From Cryptomeria japonica (taxonomy: Eukaryota > Streptophyta > Pinopsida > Cupressales > Cupressaceae): 64,000 nt of DNA. Shown here piece after piece: positions 33,009 through 45,471 of the stretch (its first letter is position 1; the number at the start of each line of letters is the position of its first letter). The notes below the pieces were generated by a model, which worked only from the letters and a program-made list of their open reading frames with translations, did not search any database and was not told where the DNA came from. The stretch is taken from the NCBI RefSeq assembly GCF_030272615.1, contig NC_081413.1:552511136-552575135 (forward strand). Direction: 5' to 3'. The position numbers and the translations under genes are program-made.

Positions 33009-35849
33009 TTTGATTGGTTTGATTATTTTTGTTTGCATTTTGATTGAAGTAGGGTTTTTTAATTGATTTAATTTTTGTTTTTATTAATTTGATGTTAGAT
33101 TCTTCAAGCAATCCCCAAAAATAAAATAGACAACAAAGACCTCCTCCTGCACAAGCAACACAAGCAAACCCTATAAACATTGCAGATGAGCAACAAGGAA
33201 ACCCTCAAGATGTTTCTCCACAACCACAAAATCCTCAAAATTTTGCTCCTCAACAACCACCGCCACCTCGAAACCCTCCATGTCCTCCATTAGGTCGTGT
33301 AGATGCCACATAAGAGGATCTCATCAATTGCCTTACGCAAAATAGTGCAAAAATTTCTATATTGGTGAGTAGGTTGAGGTCCTTTAGGGTTGAGCACCAC
33401 TCAACTCTCACTAGAATGCTAGAAACAATGGACAATAGTGCAAATGAGGTATCTAGAGAGGTTACAAAATGGGGTTCATGGGGGGATTGATGTCGAACAT
33501 TTTATGCGGATGGGTTGTCATATGATCAAGTGAAAAAAAGGGCATACTTAAAGCTGACATATGTGCTCTTTTCACCGATCCTATTACGAGTAACAACCTA
33601 GAACTAAATACGTCTCAATTTCCTATACATTGGTGTGTTCATGCTAGGCTGAAAGAAGCTTTTTGGGATAGGTGGTATATGGTCTTTGACCAACCACCTT
33701 GTAATAATTGGAAGGTGCCTCTATATTTTTTAAGAAAGTTGTATTGTGAGTTTATCCTCAGCGAGAAGCCGAATTACTTCGACATCTGACAATTTCAGGG
33801 TAGAGGGAGAGGCTCTGCGTAGGATAGACTTGGAGCCCATAGGGTGGTACAAACACAACATAGGAGGCGTACAACTCCTAAAACCATGGTTCATGTCACT
33901 ATCCCTATATCCTTGAAGGAGTCTATGGAATTACAAACTCTTCAAGCAGCTGCGTCATTGACTGATGTCATTATTCAACATGGCACATAGTTGGTTGGAA
34001 CAAAGGATGTACCAGTACCTAGGGCACCTCCTTCATCAATGATGCCTCCTTCATCAATGATACCTCCTTCATCAACGTCACCTCATGCATCATTTGGCAC
34101 GGTCCAACCCATTCAACATAGGTGCCCCACCTTCCAAGGTGTAAGTTCTGGTGTAGACACTGATGTGGATGAGGATGATTCGACATCTCATCCATGTACA
34201 TGTTGCAAGAGTAGATGCCATGCTTCCATTGTAGAGGATGTGGCCCTCACCGATGACTTGATCAGTATGTTGTACCCTCTCTATCAGGCACAGGTGTATT
34301 TAATTCTGTTTATGACATGTTATCAATGAAGTGACTAAATCTTATAAAAAGAAAGGATTTTTTATTTTTAGAACAATTTAAAGTGACATAAATAAAATGC
34401 ATTGCACGGTGCAGCATGTGGTGGGCGTACACCACATACTTTTTAGTCGACTCCATGGTCAAGAGTAGTTTCGCCACTAGAGGTAAAGATTTGTAAATTT
34501 GTTAAAAATATAATAATACATTGGTTTCAAAATATCTTTTGTTAATTATATGTATCATTACTTGGTGTTTTATAGGGCTTATCAGGGGCTGAGATGTCCC
34601 AACTTGATGATATCATGCTTTCATCCATTCACTTTGGCCAAGATAGCTATGCGATACCATTTAGATTTATATATTTTTGACTTAAGTGATATATTAAATA
34701 CATGCTCTTTTCCCTCATGTTAATTTTTTTCTGTTAGTTTACCCCACCTGCCTCAAGGACATCTCATGTGAGAAAGCCATCCTCTAGCACTCTAAGGCAG
34801 AAAAAGATATCCTCTCAAACAACCAAACGACAGAAGGTAATTCAATACAATTTAAATTCATTTGTTGAAATGTATTATGATTAAACATGTATATGTAGAT
34901 ATTGATAAATGCACTTAATTTATTTGTTCTATATACACAAACATATGGGGTTTACGGAATCAATGAATATGCCTGATGTCGATGAGGTTCAATAGAGGGA
35001 AGAGGTGATATCTTCATATTCACTTTGGATTTCATTCTTGCTTGTTTGAAATAACTAAATCCTTTTATGTTTATATCATATGTTATCATTTTTTATACAA
35101 GAAATGGTAATAGCTGCATCAAATTCAACTAGGCCTCCTGAGGTTATAGGAGAACTATACAAGGCTTCGATGTGCATTTGTTATATATATGTTAAAAGTA
35201 TTTGTTCTATCTATTTTGTCAACACCTTTGAGTTATTAACTTGTATAATTGTCTTTAACCTATTACAACCCCCTTCCAAACTTCCTACTGATGTTCTACC
35301 ATTCTATTTCATTAGAAGTCCTACACGTATAATATGGGATCTAACACGAAAAAGGGAAAAGGTATGTCTGTCTTAGATCAACTCCTTTTCACTAAGTGCA
35401 CAATGAAGTTGAAACCCTCTAGTTAACTCCTTTTGGATCACTTACCATGGATATAGGAAATGATCATAACTGATTCATTTGTGACTTTGTCTCCTACGAC
35501 CACAACACATCCATTTGAGGCTCCAGTATGCTTTAGTTTTTTAGTTTATTGATTTTTAGTTATTATGTGTTATGACATATATGTTATTAACTTGTATTAA
35601 TGTTATTTTAATAGTTACAACCCCCTTTAGGACATCCCACGGATCCTCAGCCTCACCCAATTGCAGAAGACAAAGATGAGGTAATCAACATTTCAACTTC
35701 AAACAATTTAGAGTTCAGTATTTAGTTATTTTGATGTTATATTGAGAAAATATATATGATTCGACATTTGAATTGTCCTTGTGTAGCCACTTGCAGAGCC
35801 ACACACTGCTTCTAAGAGGCTCGATTTTGATGATCCGCCACAATCATAG

Positions 35850-37101
35850 ATACCGATAGAGACATATAGTTATAGTTGTGGTCATTGAAGGACCAATTTT
35901 TTTATATATTCGATATTTGTATACTTATATATCGACTTTGACAGACACGGCACATGCCACATTTTTGTAACTATTATTGATTTGGCATCTATACCATTTT
36001 TTGATATGTACATGATTATTGTTCATTTGGATATATATGAAACTTGATATTTGATCCAGTTTGTTCATTGATATATATGAAACTTGATATTCTTGAAACT
36101 TAGTTATTTTCTATTGAAATGTGATCAAACTTGTTCATTGTGTATATGTCTTGAAATGTGGTATAATTTGTTCATTGCATGTAACTCATATGGCATATAC
36201 TTTTAAACTATCTATTTCTCATATTGTGTATACCCACGTACCCAAGTACCAACATCAGTAATGTTGATATTGTGTATTTTGATTGAGTGAATATTCTTTG
36301 AGTCCTTTTGAGGATTGATGAAAGTAAGCTGCATGAGTTTGAACATTTGAATGTGCAATGAAGTAATCTTTAGCTCTTTCATAATTTGCCTCACCTCTGA
36401 GTATGTCTTGGATTTCAAAGTTTTACTTCATGACTTCACCTTTGGAGCGAACTTCAAGTGTGAGAGTTTAGGAGTGAACTTAGGCTTCAAGCAACTCGGA
36501 GTGAAATGCAAATTTTAGGTATCAAAAGAGTTGAGCGAATTTCTTGGTTCATGAATCAGTGTTTACGAGTGAAGTTGATAACTTTAAGAGCTGCAAGCTT
36601 TACATGAAATTCTTTACTTCATGTTTGACCTAAGAGGAGTGAAATAATTCACTTCAAGGGTTTCTGAGGAGGAACGAAATCGTTACTTCATGTGTTTGAG
36701 ATAAGGAGCGAACTTTGTGCATGAAGAGATTGGAGTGAAGTTATTATTTCATAAACTCATGCTTCAAAGTGAAGTTTTCATGTATTGAACAAGGAGAGAG
36801 AATTTTTATTACTTCATGAGTTGAGAGAAAACAAGATAACTTTGGGAGTTTATATTATGGAGCGAAGTTCATCATTTCAAGAATCAATTAAGACAAGATT
36901 TGAGCGCACAAAGTAGATTTGAAATTTATCTAAGGATGAGTCGGCTTAGGTAAGGTATTCATTTAAATTTTATTCCATAACAAGTTGGCCTTAGGGTAAG
37001 ACAAACACCTATTCATCCAAATCACCTATTCATCCAAATCACCTATAAAAGAAGAGTCAAGCAATAATTTTAACATCAAATCAAACCAATTATCTCTTCT
37101 T
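35850..37101. other. AT-rich spacer with degenerate GAGTGAAGTT repeats
   Basis: Bases 35850-36250 are AT-rich with repeated GATATATATGAAACTTGATATT-like words. Bases 36430-36920 hold about a dozen degenerate copies of GGAGYGAARTT, often followed by TACTTCATG, every 30-50 bp. No gene is supported. It follows gene 1 and precedes the satellite array. Confidence 0.5.
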
Positions 37102-39125
37102 TCATCAAAAACCATAAAAAATTGTAAGTGAGAGGTGGCAAAATAGTGCATCTTTTGTTATGCCCATTGTGGGAATGAATCGTCAGCATGAGCATGTCTG
37201 GGTGGCTAGGTTTATGCTAGGTGTTCCCTTGTCTCACTCCCCAAGATGTCTGATCATTCTGAGCCACCTCGTAGTGATTCTTTCCCTTGAGCGCTCAAAG
37301 TGGAAAAAATGGTCAAACTTTGACGTCGTGTAACTCAGAGACCATGGCACTTATGGATAATCTATTTGAAACTATGGGGTCATGTTTTTTCTTCCTAAAA
37401 AATCCTCTCTCAGTTTTGGACAACTCAATTCCTTTTTCTTGTGGTGAGATTTTTTTGTCGCATCAAAAAACGTCAGTGAGAGGTGGCAAAATAGTGCATC
37501 TTTCATTTTTCTCTTCGTGGGAACAAAACGTCAGCGTGAGCGCATCCAAGTGGCTGGGTTTACATTAGGTGTGCCCTTGTCTCACTCCCTTAGACATCCT
37601 ATTGTTTCAATCCACCTCGTAGCGACGCTTTCCCTTGAGTTCTCAAAGTGGAAAAAATGGTCAAACTTTGATGTCACATAACTCAGAGACTGTGGCACTT
37701 ATGGATGAGGCATTCAAACCTCCAAGGTCATGTTGTCACTATCTAAAAAAGTCTCTCTTGGTTTCACAACTCAATTCCATTTTCTTGTGGTGATATTTTT
37801 TCTGTCGCATCAAAAACCATCAGTGAGAGGTGACAAAATAGTGCATCTTTCGTTCTTCTCATCGTGGGAATGAACTATCAGCATGAGCACATATGGGTGG
37901 TGGGGTTTATGTTATTTTTTCCCATGTCTCTCTTCCCAAGACGTCTGATCATTCCAAACCACCTCGGAGCGATGTTTTCCCTTGAGCGCTCAAAGTGGAA
38001 AAATGATCAAACTTTGATGTCGCGTAACCCAGAGATCATGGAACTTATGGATGATTTGTTTAAACCTACAGGGTCATGTTTTCTCTTCCTAAAAAAGCCT
38101 CTCTTGGTTTTGGATAACTTGATTCCATTTTCTTGTGGTGAGATTTTTTTTGTCGCATAAAAAACCGTAAAAAATTGTCAGTGAGAGGTAGCAAAATAGT
38201 GCATCTTTCATTCTGCTCATCGTGGGAACAAGCCATCAGTGTGAGCACATCTAGATGGCTAGGTTTACACTAGGTTTTCCCTTGTCTCTCTCCCCAAGAT
38301 GTCTGATCATTCTGAGCTACCTCGTAGTGACATTTTCCCTTGAGCACTCAAAGTGGAAAAAATAGTCAAACTTTGAAGTCGCGTAACTCAGAGACCGTGG
38401 CACTTATGGATGAGTTGTTCAAACCTATGGGGTCTTGTTGTTTCTGCTTAAAATATTCTCTCTCAGTTTCAGACAACTTGATTCCATTTTCTCGCGGTGA
38501 TATTTTTTCTGTAGCATCAAAAATTGTCAAAAACCATTAGTGACAGGTGGCAAAATAGTGCATCTTTCATTCTGCTCATCGTGGGAATGAACCATCACCG
38601 CGAGGGTGTCTGAGTGGCTGATTTTACACTAGGTGTGCCCTTTTATCTCTCCCCAAGAAGTCTGATCATTCTGAGCCACCTTGTAGCGACACTTTCCCTT
38701 GAGCACTCAAAGTGGAAAAAATGGTCAAGCTTTGACGTCGCGTAACTTGGAGTCTATGGCACTTATTGATGCATTGTTCAAACTGATGAGGTTGTGTTGT
38801 CACTTTCAAAAAATCTTCTCTCAGTTTCAGACAACTTGATTCCCTTTTCTTGTGGTGAGATTTTTTCTATCGCATCAAAAACCATTAAAAACCGTCAGTG
38901 AAAGGTGGCAAAATAGTGCATCTTTTGTTTCACTCATCATGGGAACAAACCATCTACATGAGAAAGTCCAAATGGTTGGGTTTACACTAGGTGTTCCCTT
39001 GTCTCACTCCCTAAGATGTTTGATCATTCTAAGCCACCTCGTAGCGACGCTTTCCCTTGAGCACTCAAAGTGGAAAAAATGGTCAAACTTTGACATCGCA
39101 TAATTCAGAGACCATGGAACTTATT
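37102..39125. repeat. Satellite-like tandem array, unit about 350 bp, nearly six copies
   Basis: The landmark AAAATAGTGCATCTTT recurs at about 37141, 37489, 37835, 38193, 38552 and 38909, giving periods of about 346-360 bp. Each unit also carries GTCTCACTCCCC, CCCTTGAGCGCTCAAAGTGG and a GTAACTCAGAGACC...CACTTATGGATGA block in the same order. Copies differ by about 10-15% and small indels. The first and last units are incomplete. Short plus-strand frames in it recur with the period and are not conserved as protein. Confidence 0.88.
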
Positions 39126-39600
39126 GATGTAGAGCCTTGTGCCTTCTTCTAATCACACTCAATTGACCTGAAGAGAATCAAACTCCAATCATCCAATACT
39201 AGGTTTCTCACCCTTTCACACCTTGTCTCAATGCACTCTCAAGGCATCACCCAACCACTCAAATGGGGTTTTCAATGTCAACGGCTTAACGAAACATATC
39301 TCAAGGGTTTAACACACCTATGACACCCTGACACAAGGTTTCACATGCCCAAGTTGATTGGTTCACTTCCCAATACACAAAACTGCACTTAGAAGGCTTA
39401 TTGCTACTAGCTCTTGAAATCGGGTCATTCAACAATAATTCAAAACTTTCCCAAAACACTTGGAATTGTTTTTGCATATTTAGATACCCATTTGCAAGTT
39501 ATTTAACATTTGTCAAAATCAGAAATATTTATTTATAATCAGATAGTACAAATTTATAATCAAATGGTACAAATTTATTACAAATGTATTTATAATCAAA
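39126..39600. other. Unassigned sequence
   Basis: No gene or recognised element. The right end (about 39535-39600) is made of 36-bp repeats, ATTTATAATCAAATGGTAC alternating with AAATTTATTACAAATGT, that lead into the 1,244-bp duplicated unit. Confidence 0.4.
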
Positions 39601-39747
39601 TGGTACAAATTTATTACAAATGTATTTATAATCAAATGGTACAAATTTGGGCTCTCAAAATTTGCAAATCAGCCCCATGGGCACTTTTATATATAAAATT
39701 TGGCATGTAATATAAATTATCAAGCTCATTACTATTTATATTTACAA

Positions 39748-39960
39748 AATTTTGCATCTAAATATGCAAATTACAACTCGTTGTTGTTTTTTTATACAAA
39801 ATTTAGCATCTAAATATGCACATTACAACTCATTGTTGTTTTTTATATAAAATTTAGCATCTAGATATGCACATTATAACTCATTGATGATTTTATATAC
39901 AAAATTTGGCATCTACATATGCACATTATAGCTCATATGCAAATTACAGCTCATATGCAT
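39748..39960. repeat. Minisatellite, unit about 52 bp, four copies
   Basis: Units of the form ACAAAATTTAGCATCTAAATATGCACATTACAACTCATTG (shown here only as a pattern) repeat about four times with growing divergence. The same block occurs in the second duplicated unit at about 40992-41204. It lies in the 3' flank of the transposase gene. Confidence 0.8.
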
Positions 39961-40111
39961 GTAGAGAACATCCAAAAAAGCGAAGTTACAACGTTTCACA
40001 AAAGATATATACAAAATTGTCAAAATTATTCTACCTTATTGTAGAATTATTCTTCTAGATGCCTTAGAAACAATCAAGTGAACCTTCTAGATCAACTCTA
40101 ACCCTTAGTGT

Positions 40112-40844
40112 CTAAAGTATTTCCTCATGGTCAGATTCATGAATTTTCCACAAATCCTTGTTAGGAGGTCTACCATGATATTTAATCAAATGAATATTTG
40201 TTGCAACAAGAAGGCTTGAGTAGTGAAGAATATGTCTATGTGTCTCAAAGTCCTCAAACAACCAGGCATTAGAATTTTTGATAGGGTACCTACATTTTAT
40301 ATAAGGATAATTTAATGCCAAAATCAATACAGTGATTGATAAATAAATGAGTTTAAGAGGTCTCAATACAACTTGACACAACAATGGTGCCTTCTAAGCC
40401 ATATCCCTGTTGCAACAACAGATCCTATTGGGTACTCAATACCTAGTCCATCAACCACTGTAGAAGTCAATTTCTTTTTGGCCTCAATACAACAACAACA
40501 AAAAAATATGTTCCTTTCTCATTGTTGTCATCCGCAATAACTGCATATACATGACTTGCATTTAATAGAAGGATATAAGTTAATACCAAAATCAACATAA
40601 GTTAATACTAGTAAATTGAGCTTAAAGTTGATTTTACCCAAGTAACAAATTGCAACCCTTTACCTGGTTCAACTATATCTGATAAATGGTCAAAATCCAC
40701 TGATGCTTCAATCTAGTTCATTTGTAGTGCTCTAGGAAGTTGATATGTATCTAGGGTTTGCAAAGCTCTACAAGACCATTGGTCAACCCACTCTTTTGAT
40801 TCACATTCATCCCACAAAAAATGCATACATGAAGAGAAAAAGCA
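40112..40844 (-). pseudogene. Extra copy of the transposase gene 3' end
   Basis: Duplicate, within the tandem unit, of the C-terminal coding part described under the transposase entry. It ends with DLWKIHESDHEEIL and a TAA at 40112. It lacks the upstream exons and is a by-product of the duplication. Confidence 0.7.
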
Positions 40845-41355
40845 TGGTACAAATTTATTACAAATGTATTTATAATCAAATGGTACAAATTTGGGCTCTC
40901 AAAATTTGCAAATCAGCCCCATGGGCACTTTTATATATAAAATTTGGCATGTAATATAAATTATCAAGCTCATTACTATTTATATTTACAAAATTTTGCA
41001 TCTAAATATGCAAATTACAACTCGTTGTTGTTTTTTTATACAAAATTTAGCATCTAAATATGCACATTACAACTCATTGTTGTTTTTTATATAAAATTTA
41101 GCATCTAGATATGCACATTATAACTCATTGATGATTTTATATACAAAATTTGGCATCTACATATGCACATTATAGCTCATATGCAAATTACAGCTCATAT
41201 GCATGTAGAGAACATCCAAAAAAGCGAAGTCACAACGTTTCACAAAAGATATATACAAAATTGTCAAAATTATTCTACCTTATTGTAGAATTATTCTTCT
41301 AGATGCCTTAGAAACAATCAAGTGAACCTTCTAGATCAACTCTAACCCTTAGTGT

Positions 41356-42189
41356 CTAAAGTATTTCCTCATGGTCAGATTCATGAATTTTCCACAAATC
41401 CTTGTTAGGAGGTCTACCATGATATTTAATCAAATGAATATTTGTTGCAACAAGAAGGTTTGAGTAGTGAAGAATATGTCTATGTGTCTCAAAGTCCTCA
41501 AACAACCAGGCATTAGAATTTTTGATAGGGTACCTACATTTTATATAAGGATAATTTAATGCCAAAATCAATACAGTGATTGATAAATAAATGAGTTTAA
41601 GAGGTCTCAATACAACTTGACACAACAACGGTGCCTTCTAAGCCATATGCCTGTTGCAACAATAGATCCTATTAGGTACTCAATACCCACTCCATCAACC
41701 ACTGTAGAAGTCAATTTATTTTTGGCCTCAATACAACAACAACAAAAAAATATGTTCCTTTCTCATTGTTGTCATCCGCAATAACTGCATATACATGACT
41801 TGCATTTAATAGAAGGATATAAGTTAATACCAAAATCAACATAAGTTAATACTAGTAAATTGAGCTTAAAGTTGATTTTACCCAAGTAACAAATTGCAAC
41901 CCTTTACCTGGTTCAACTATATCTGATAAATGGTCAAAATCCACTGATGATTCAATCTAGTTCATTTGTAGTGCTCTAGGAAGTTGATATGTATCTAGGG
42001 TTTGCAAAGCTCTACAAGACCATTGGTCAACCCACTCTTTTGATTCACATTCATCCCACAAAAAATGCATACATGAAGAGAAAAAGCATGCAATCTGTCT
42101 AGTATAAATAACTAGTGATGTTGCATTTGAACTTCTAAATGATTGCATGTCACTTGATCCTATAAGTGTACAACAATATAGATAGTTTT
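41356..42189 (-). pseudogene. Transposase-like gene 2, C-terminal part
   Basis: Continuation of the minus-strand gene interrupted at 52356 by element N. With the element and one GTTTT copy removed, the codon phase at 42184 is the same as at 52351, so the frame is continuous. The part runs through CMHFLWDECESKEWVDQWSC and ALQTLDTYQLPRALQMN, then a TAG (CAG-like), SSVDFDHLSDIVEPGKGLQFVTW, a probable intron (GTAAAA...TATGCAG), an IADDNNEKGTYFF...VVDGLGIEYPIGSVVATG region and a last exon after ATGTAG ending LLVATNIHLIKYHGRPPNKDLWKIHESDHEEIL and TAA. The C-terminal half resembles the end of an uncharacterised eukaryotic transposase-like family. Confidence 0.6.
42185..42189 (+). repeat. Left target-site duplication GTTTT of element N
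   Basis: GTTTT before the LTR start, repeated exactly at 52351-52355 after the other LTR. Confidence 0.92.
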
Positions 42190-43308
42190 TGTGATGTAGG
42201 AAATTAGGCAAAGAAAATCATAACACAAATTAGCCAACCACAAAGCTAAATGCTATGAGAATATTCCTAACACATTCAATAAAAGTATGGAAACAAAACA
42301 TTTAAAATAAATACAAATCAACACAAATGTTTCTTCCATTCCCTTTCATTGTTCTTCTTTCTCCTTCAAATTATGTGGATGTCACCTACAAATACAAGTG
42401 CAAATGAAAGCAAGTTGATGACAAAATGATAGAAAATTAGACAGCATAAGGATACTCGAAAATGTGGTTGCAATTGAATAAGAAAAGGGTTCAATTTATA
42501 GAAAAATTAGGATTGATTGGATGACCAAGATTGAATTGAGACTGAAAATAATCAATGGACAAGATTGAGTGCACAACAGAGCTGCCATTCAAGAAAGGAT
42601 GAAAATAGAAGAAAGCAAATGAGAAGATATTATGAAAATAAATAATAAAATCTTTAATTATCTTCTCATAAATACCAAATTAGCAAGTTGAAAATATCAA
42701 GAAGATTTTAATAATTAAAAATTATTAAATATCTTCATTCAAAAAGATAAATAGAAGAAATAAAAATAAATAAAATATCCTATCACAAAAAATAGATTTT
42801 TGAAGATGCATACCTCATTTTTTAATTTAAAAATTAAGATTAATGAGATATTGCCAAAAAGATTGATTTTTGAAAATCAAGCAAAAATATTAGTTTCCAA
42901 ATTTAAAAAATTAGGAGGATATACGAGAAGATTTAATAATTAAAATTATTAAATATCTCCACATAAGAGGATAAAATGGAAGAATAAAAAATTAAGAAAA
43001 GTAGGAAATAAAGATGAATTAATAATTAAAATTTATTAATTATCTTTATTTTGGAGGAAGATAAATATGATAAATTAATAAAATGATTTATTAATTTATT
43101 GCTCATATTTATGAATTAGTTAATTAAACAAAATGAATTTATTTAATTAATGGAAAAAGGGACAAAAATTATTAAATTTATTTATTTAGGACTTAGAAGA
43201 ATTATTAGTAAAAGGGGGTTTAATTAATTAATTAAACGTAAGAAGCACTATGCGCATGATATGTTAAAAATAGGAGACACATGTGTTGACCATTTTTTAG
43301 TGTCTACA
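42190..43308 (-). repeat. Element N 3' LTR (1,119 bp)
   Basis: In element orientation starts TGTAGACACTAAAAAATG and ends CCTACATCACA. It retains the TATA box at 42491-42500. It aligns to the right LTR at roughly 95% apart from indels. Confidence 0.92.
42491..42500 (-). promoter_or_regulatory. Element N LTR TATA box (3' LTR only)
   Basis: TATAAATTGA in element orientation. The matching part of the right (5') LTR is missing because of a deletion of about 60 bp. Confidence 0.5.
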
Positions 43309-45471
43309 TTTTGCCCCTCTTTGAGACAATGCGATTTTGAGCCTTGTTTCAAAGAAAACTGACAAAATGATCATGCCCCAGCAAACTAAGGAATGGAGGT
43401 AGGATGTCCCCTCGAGAGATTATTTATGTATGAAAGAAATATATGATCTCTCGAAAGAAGAGAAGAATGGTTAGATAGAAGTGAAGAATGTTAATTGATT
43501 GTAGACAAGGGATGATTGATATCAAATGAAGAAATTCTCAATTAATCAAAGAGAATAATAATTGACTTGATGAATAGATAGAAGGATTCATGAGATAGAA
43601 AAAATGTTAGCCAAAAGAAATTCAAATGAGAAGTGAAGAATGATTAATGTGATGAAATATTGTTTTCACAAATGCAACTAGTAGGCGAGATCATTTATTT
43701 GATATGACAAAATGGATGTGGCACACCATGGCAATGAAGGCCAAGGTGATAATGCAATCCCTTTGCGTAAGACAGACATGTTCAGAGACAAGGAATGATT
43801 CAAAAATACTAAGACATACTTGCCCCAGAATGTTGTGAAACACTCCACAAATACAAGACAAAACAATAAAGGACCATGAGCCATCCCAACCACTCTAAAT
43901 CACTTAGTGACATCATCGAGCAACATAAGAACATGGTCGAAGCCAAAAATAAATCAATAAAAAGATAAGACTCGCAAATTCAAACAAGTCAAACAAACAT
44001 TCTGATCTAAGATAGGACATAGTCTGGTTTCGAGTATACCACACCCTATATAAGACCCATGATAATATTGACAAGGACAAATGATATTGATGTTGATTGA
44101 TTGACATGACAATTTTGATTAGTTTGAACGCTTGATTGGCTGAATAGTTCATCTGTTAATGCATGATTTGTTAAGCGCAATGTTTTATTGTGTTTCTATT
44201 TGACATTTGTTTAAAATATTTGCCGATATACAAACAAGATAGTTTATTGGCAAAATGAAATGAAAGATTGTTTTTGGATTGTTTATGTTTTCAAGTTTTT
44301 AGGGTTTTGCACCTTTTGATTTTATTTTTTATTTTTTGTGCTTTTTTCATGACATTTTACGGTGTTTTTGGATTACTTCAGAACATTTATGAATTTTTAA
44401 TTTTTTTTGTAATTATTTCGGGACATTTTTTGGATGTGTTTGAATGTTTTCATGAAATTTTTTGAATGTTTTTGGATTATTTCAGGATATTTTTCAATTT
44501 TTTTATGATTTTACCCCCACTGTCTATCAAGGCAAGGAATATGACAAATGGATAAACAAGCTTGCTGAAATGTTGGTGGATAGAAGGAAGACAAAGGCTA
44601 TTTATTATGGAGACAAAGTGGACTCAACTTCCAAGGACTATTGCGTGATGGGATAATGGATTGGATATGACAATGTAAAGCAAATGACACGACATGAGGG
44701 ACATGTCAAGAGGTTTTTGAATCCATGTTTTACATTATACATCTTTATGTCAGATCACGATCAAGGGACGAGTGTATGGACAATGATAGGATATGGATAG
44801 GACAAGAAAGATCAAAAATGGATAAGGGATATGAATTGAAGGTTTTGATAGGCTAAGGGATAGGTTGGGTTGCAATAAGCCAAGGAATATGGACGAAAGG
44901 TTGTAATAAGCCAATGGATAAAGACCAAAAGTTGTGATAGACTGAAAGTTGTAAATAGGATGCATGATGCTCATGAAGATCCTCAGCCTTGTCAAGATCA
45001 AAGGTGGAATAGGGAATATAGACATGAGGGTATGATAGGACATGAAGGGTATGACAGGGGTGTGTTAGGATAATAAGATAATGAAGGATGATAGGATATG
45101 ATAGCGTAAATGAAATATGCCCCCAAGTATGGCATGCAAGAAGTTCATGGATTACACATGATGCTTGTTTTCTAGGTTTTCATCATGGTACTTGCCCAAG
45201 GTGCCTGTTTGTTAGGTTTTCATCAAAGGATGAAATGATTTTTCTTTTTCTTTTTTTTTTCTTTTTTTTCGTTTTATTTTTTTTCTTTTTTTTTCATTTT
45301 GACTTTTTAGCAGAAAATGGACACATGATAGGGGATGGAAGAAGGACTCAAGCATCTCTTTTTTTTTTTGGACAGTAGCCTTGAAAAAAAAGGACCATGA
45401 CCTTTAAAAGCATGCTCAAAGATGTTGGTAGGATAAGGACATGAAAAATAGGATGAAACTAAGACAAGGAT
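43309..45471 (-). other. Element N 3' non-coding region and polypurine tract
   Basis: The PPT (CAAAGAGGGGCAAAA on the minus strand, about 43309-43325) abuts the LTR. Beyond it are 2.1 kb without a minus-strand frame: T-rich tracts (44270-44510, 45235-45310) and purine-rich ATGGATAGGACA-type repeats (44690-45110). A short plus-strand frame at about 44510-44656 (KWINKLAEMLVDRRKTKAIY) looks coding-like but is unrecognised. Confidence 0.55.

Larger units (their letters stand above)
28337..35849 (+). pseudogene. Gene 1: multi-exon gene of unknown function, degenerate
   Basis: I do not recognise the product. Exon 1 is ATG GCA CCC CGT AGA ACA G followed by donor GTAAGA (28356). Acceptor GTTAG gives exon 2 from 33099, keeping frame. 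Exon 2 (to about 34293) starts with a Gln/Pro/Asn-rich segment, then Trp-rich globular parts, a GRGRGS patch, a MPPSS repeat and HPCTCCKSRCHAS. It has about six stops and one frameshift. Later exon-like pieces have good borders: 34576 onward, 34738-34836 (GTAATT donor), 35615-35680 (22 codons, GTAATC donor) and 35787-35849 (21 codons including TAG). Without the solo LTR, intron 1 would be about 96 bp. It may be one gene of a DNA transposon (see findings). Confidence 0.5.
39601..42088. repeat. Tandem duplication of a 1,244-bp unit
   Basis: 39601-40844 and 40845-42088 are the same length and differ at only about a dozen bases (roughly 1%), for example C/T at 40209/41460 context and A/G near 40388/41632. 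The junction TGGTACAAATTTATTACAA lies in the 36-bp repeat at the left edge, which suggests the repeat took part in the exchange. Each unit contains the 3' end of the transposase gene (minus strand), its 3' flank and a minisatellite of about 52 bp. Confidence 0.93.

Noticed and set aside
37287-39103. Repeated plus-strand frames starting MSAQSGKN or similar
   Set aside because: They recur with the 350-bp satellite unit, differ by stops and frameshifts, and show no protein constraint.
37102-39125. CRISPR-like array
   Set aside because: Units are long (about 350 bp) without unique spacers, and the sequence is eukaryotic.
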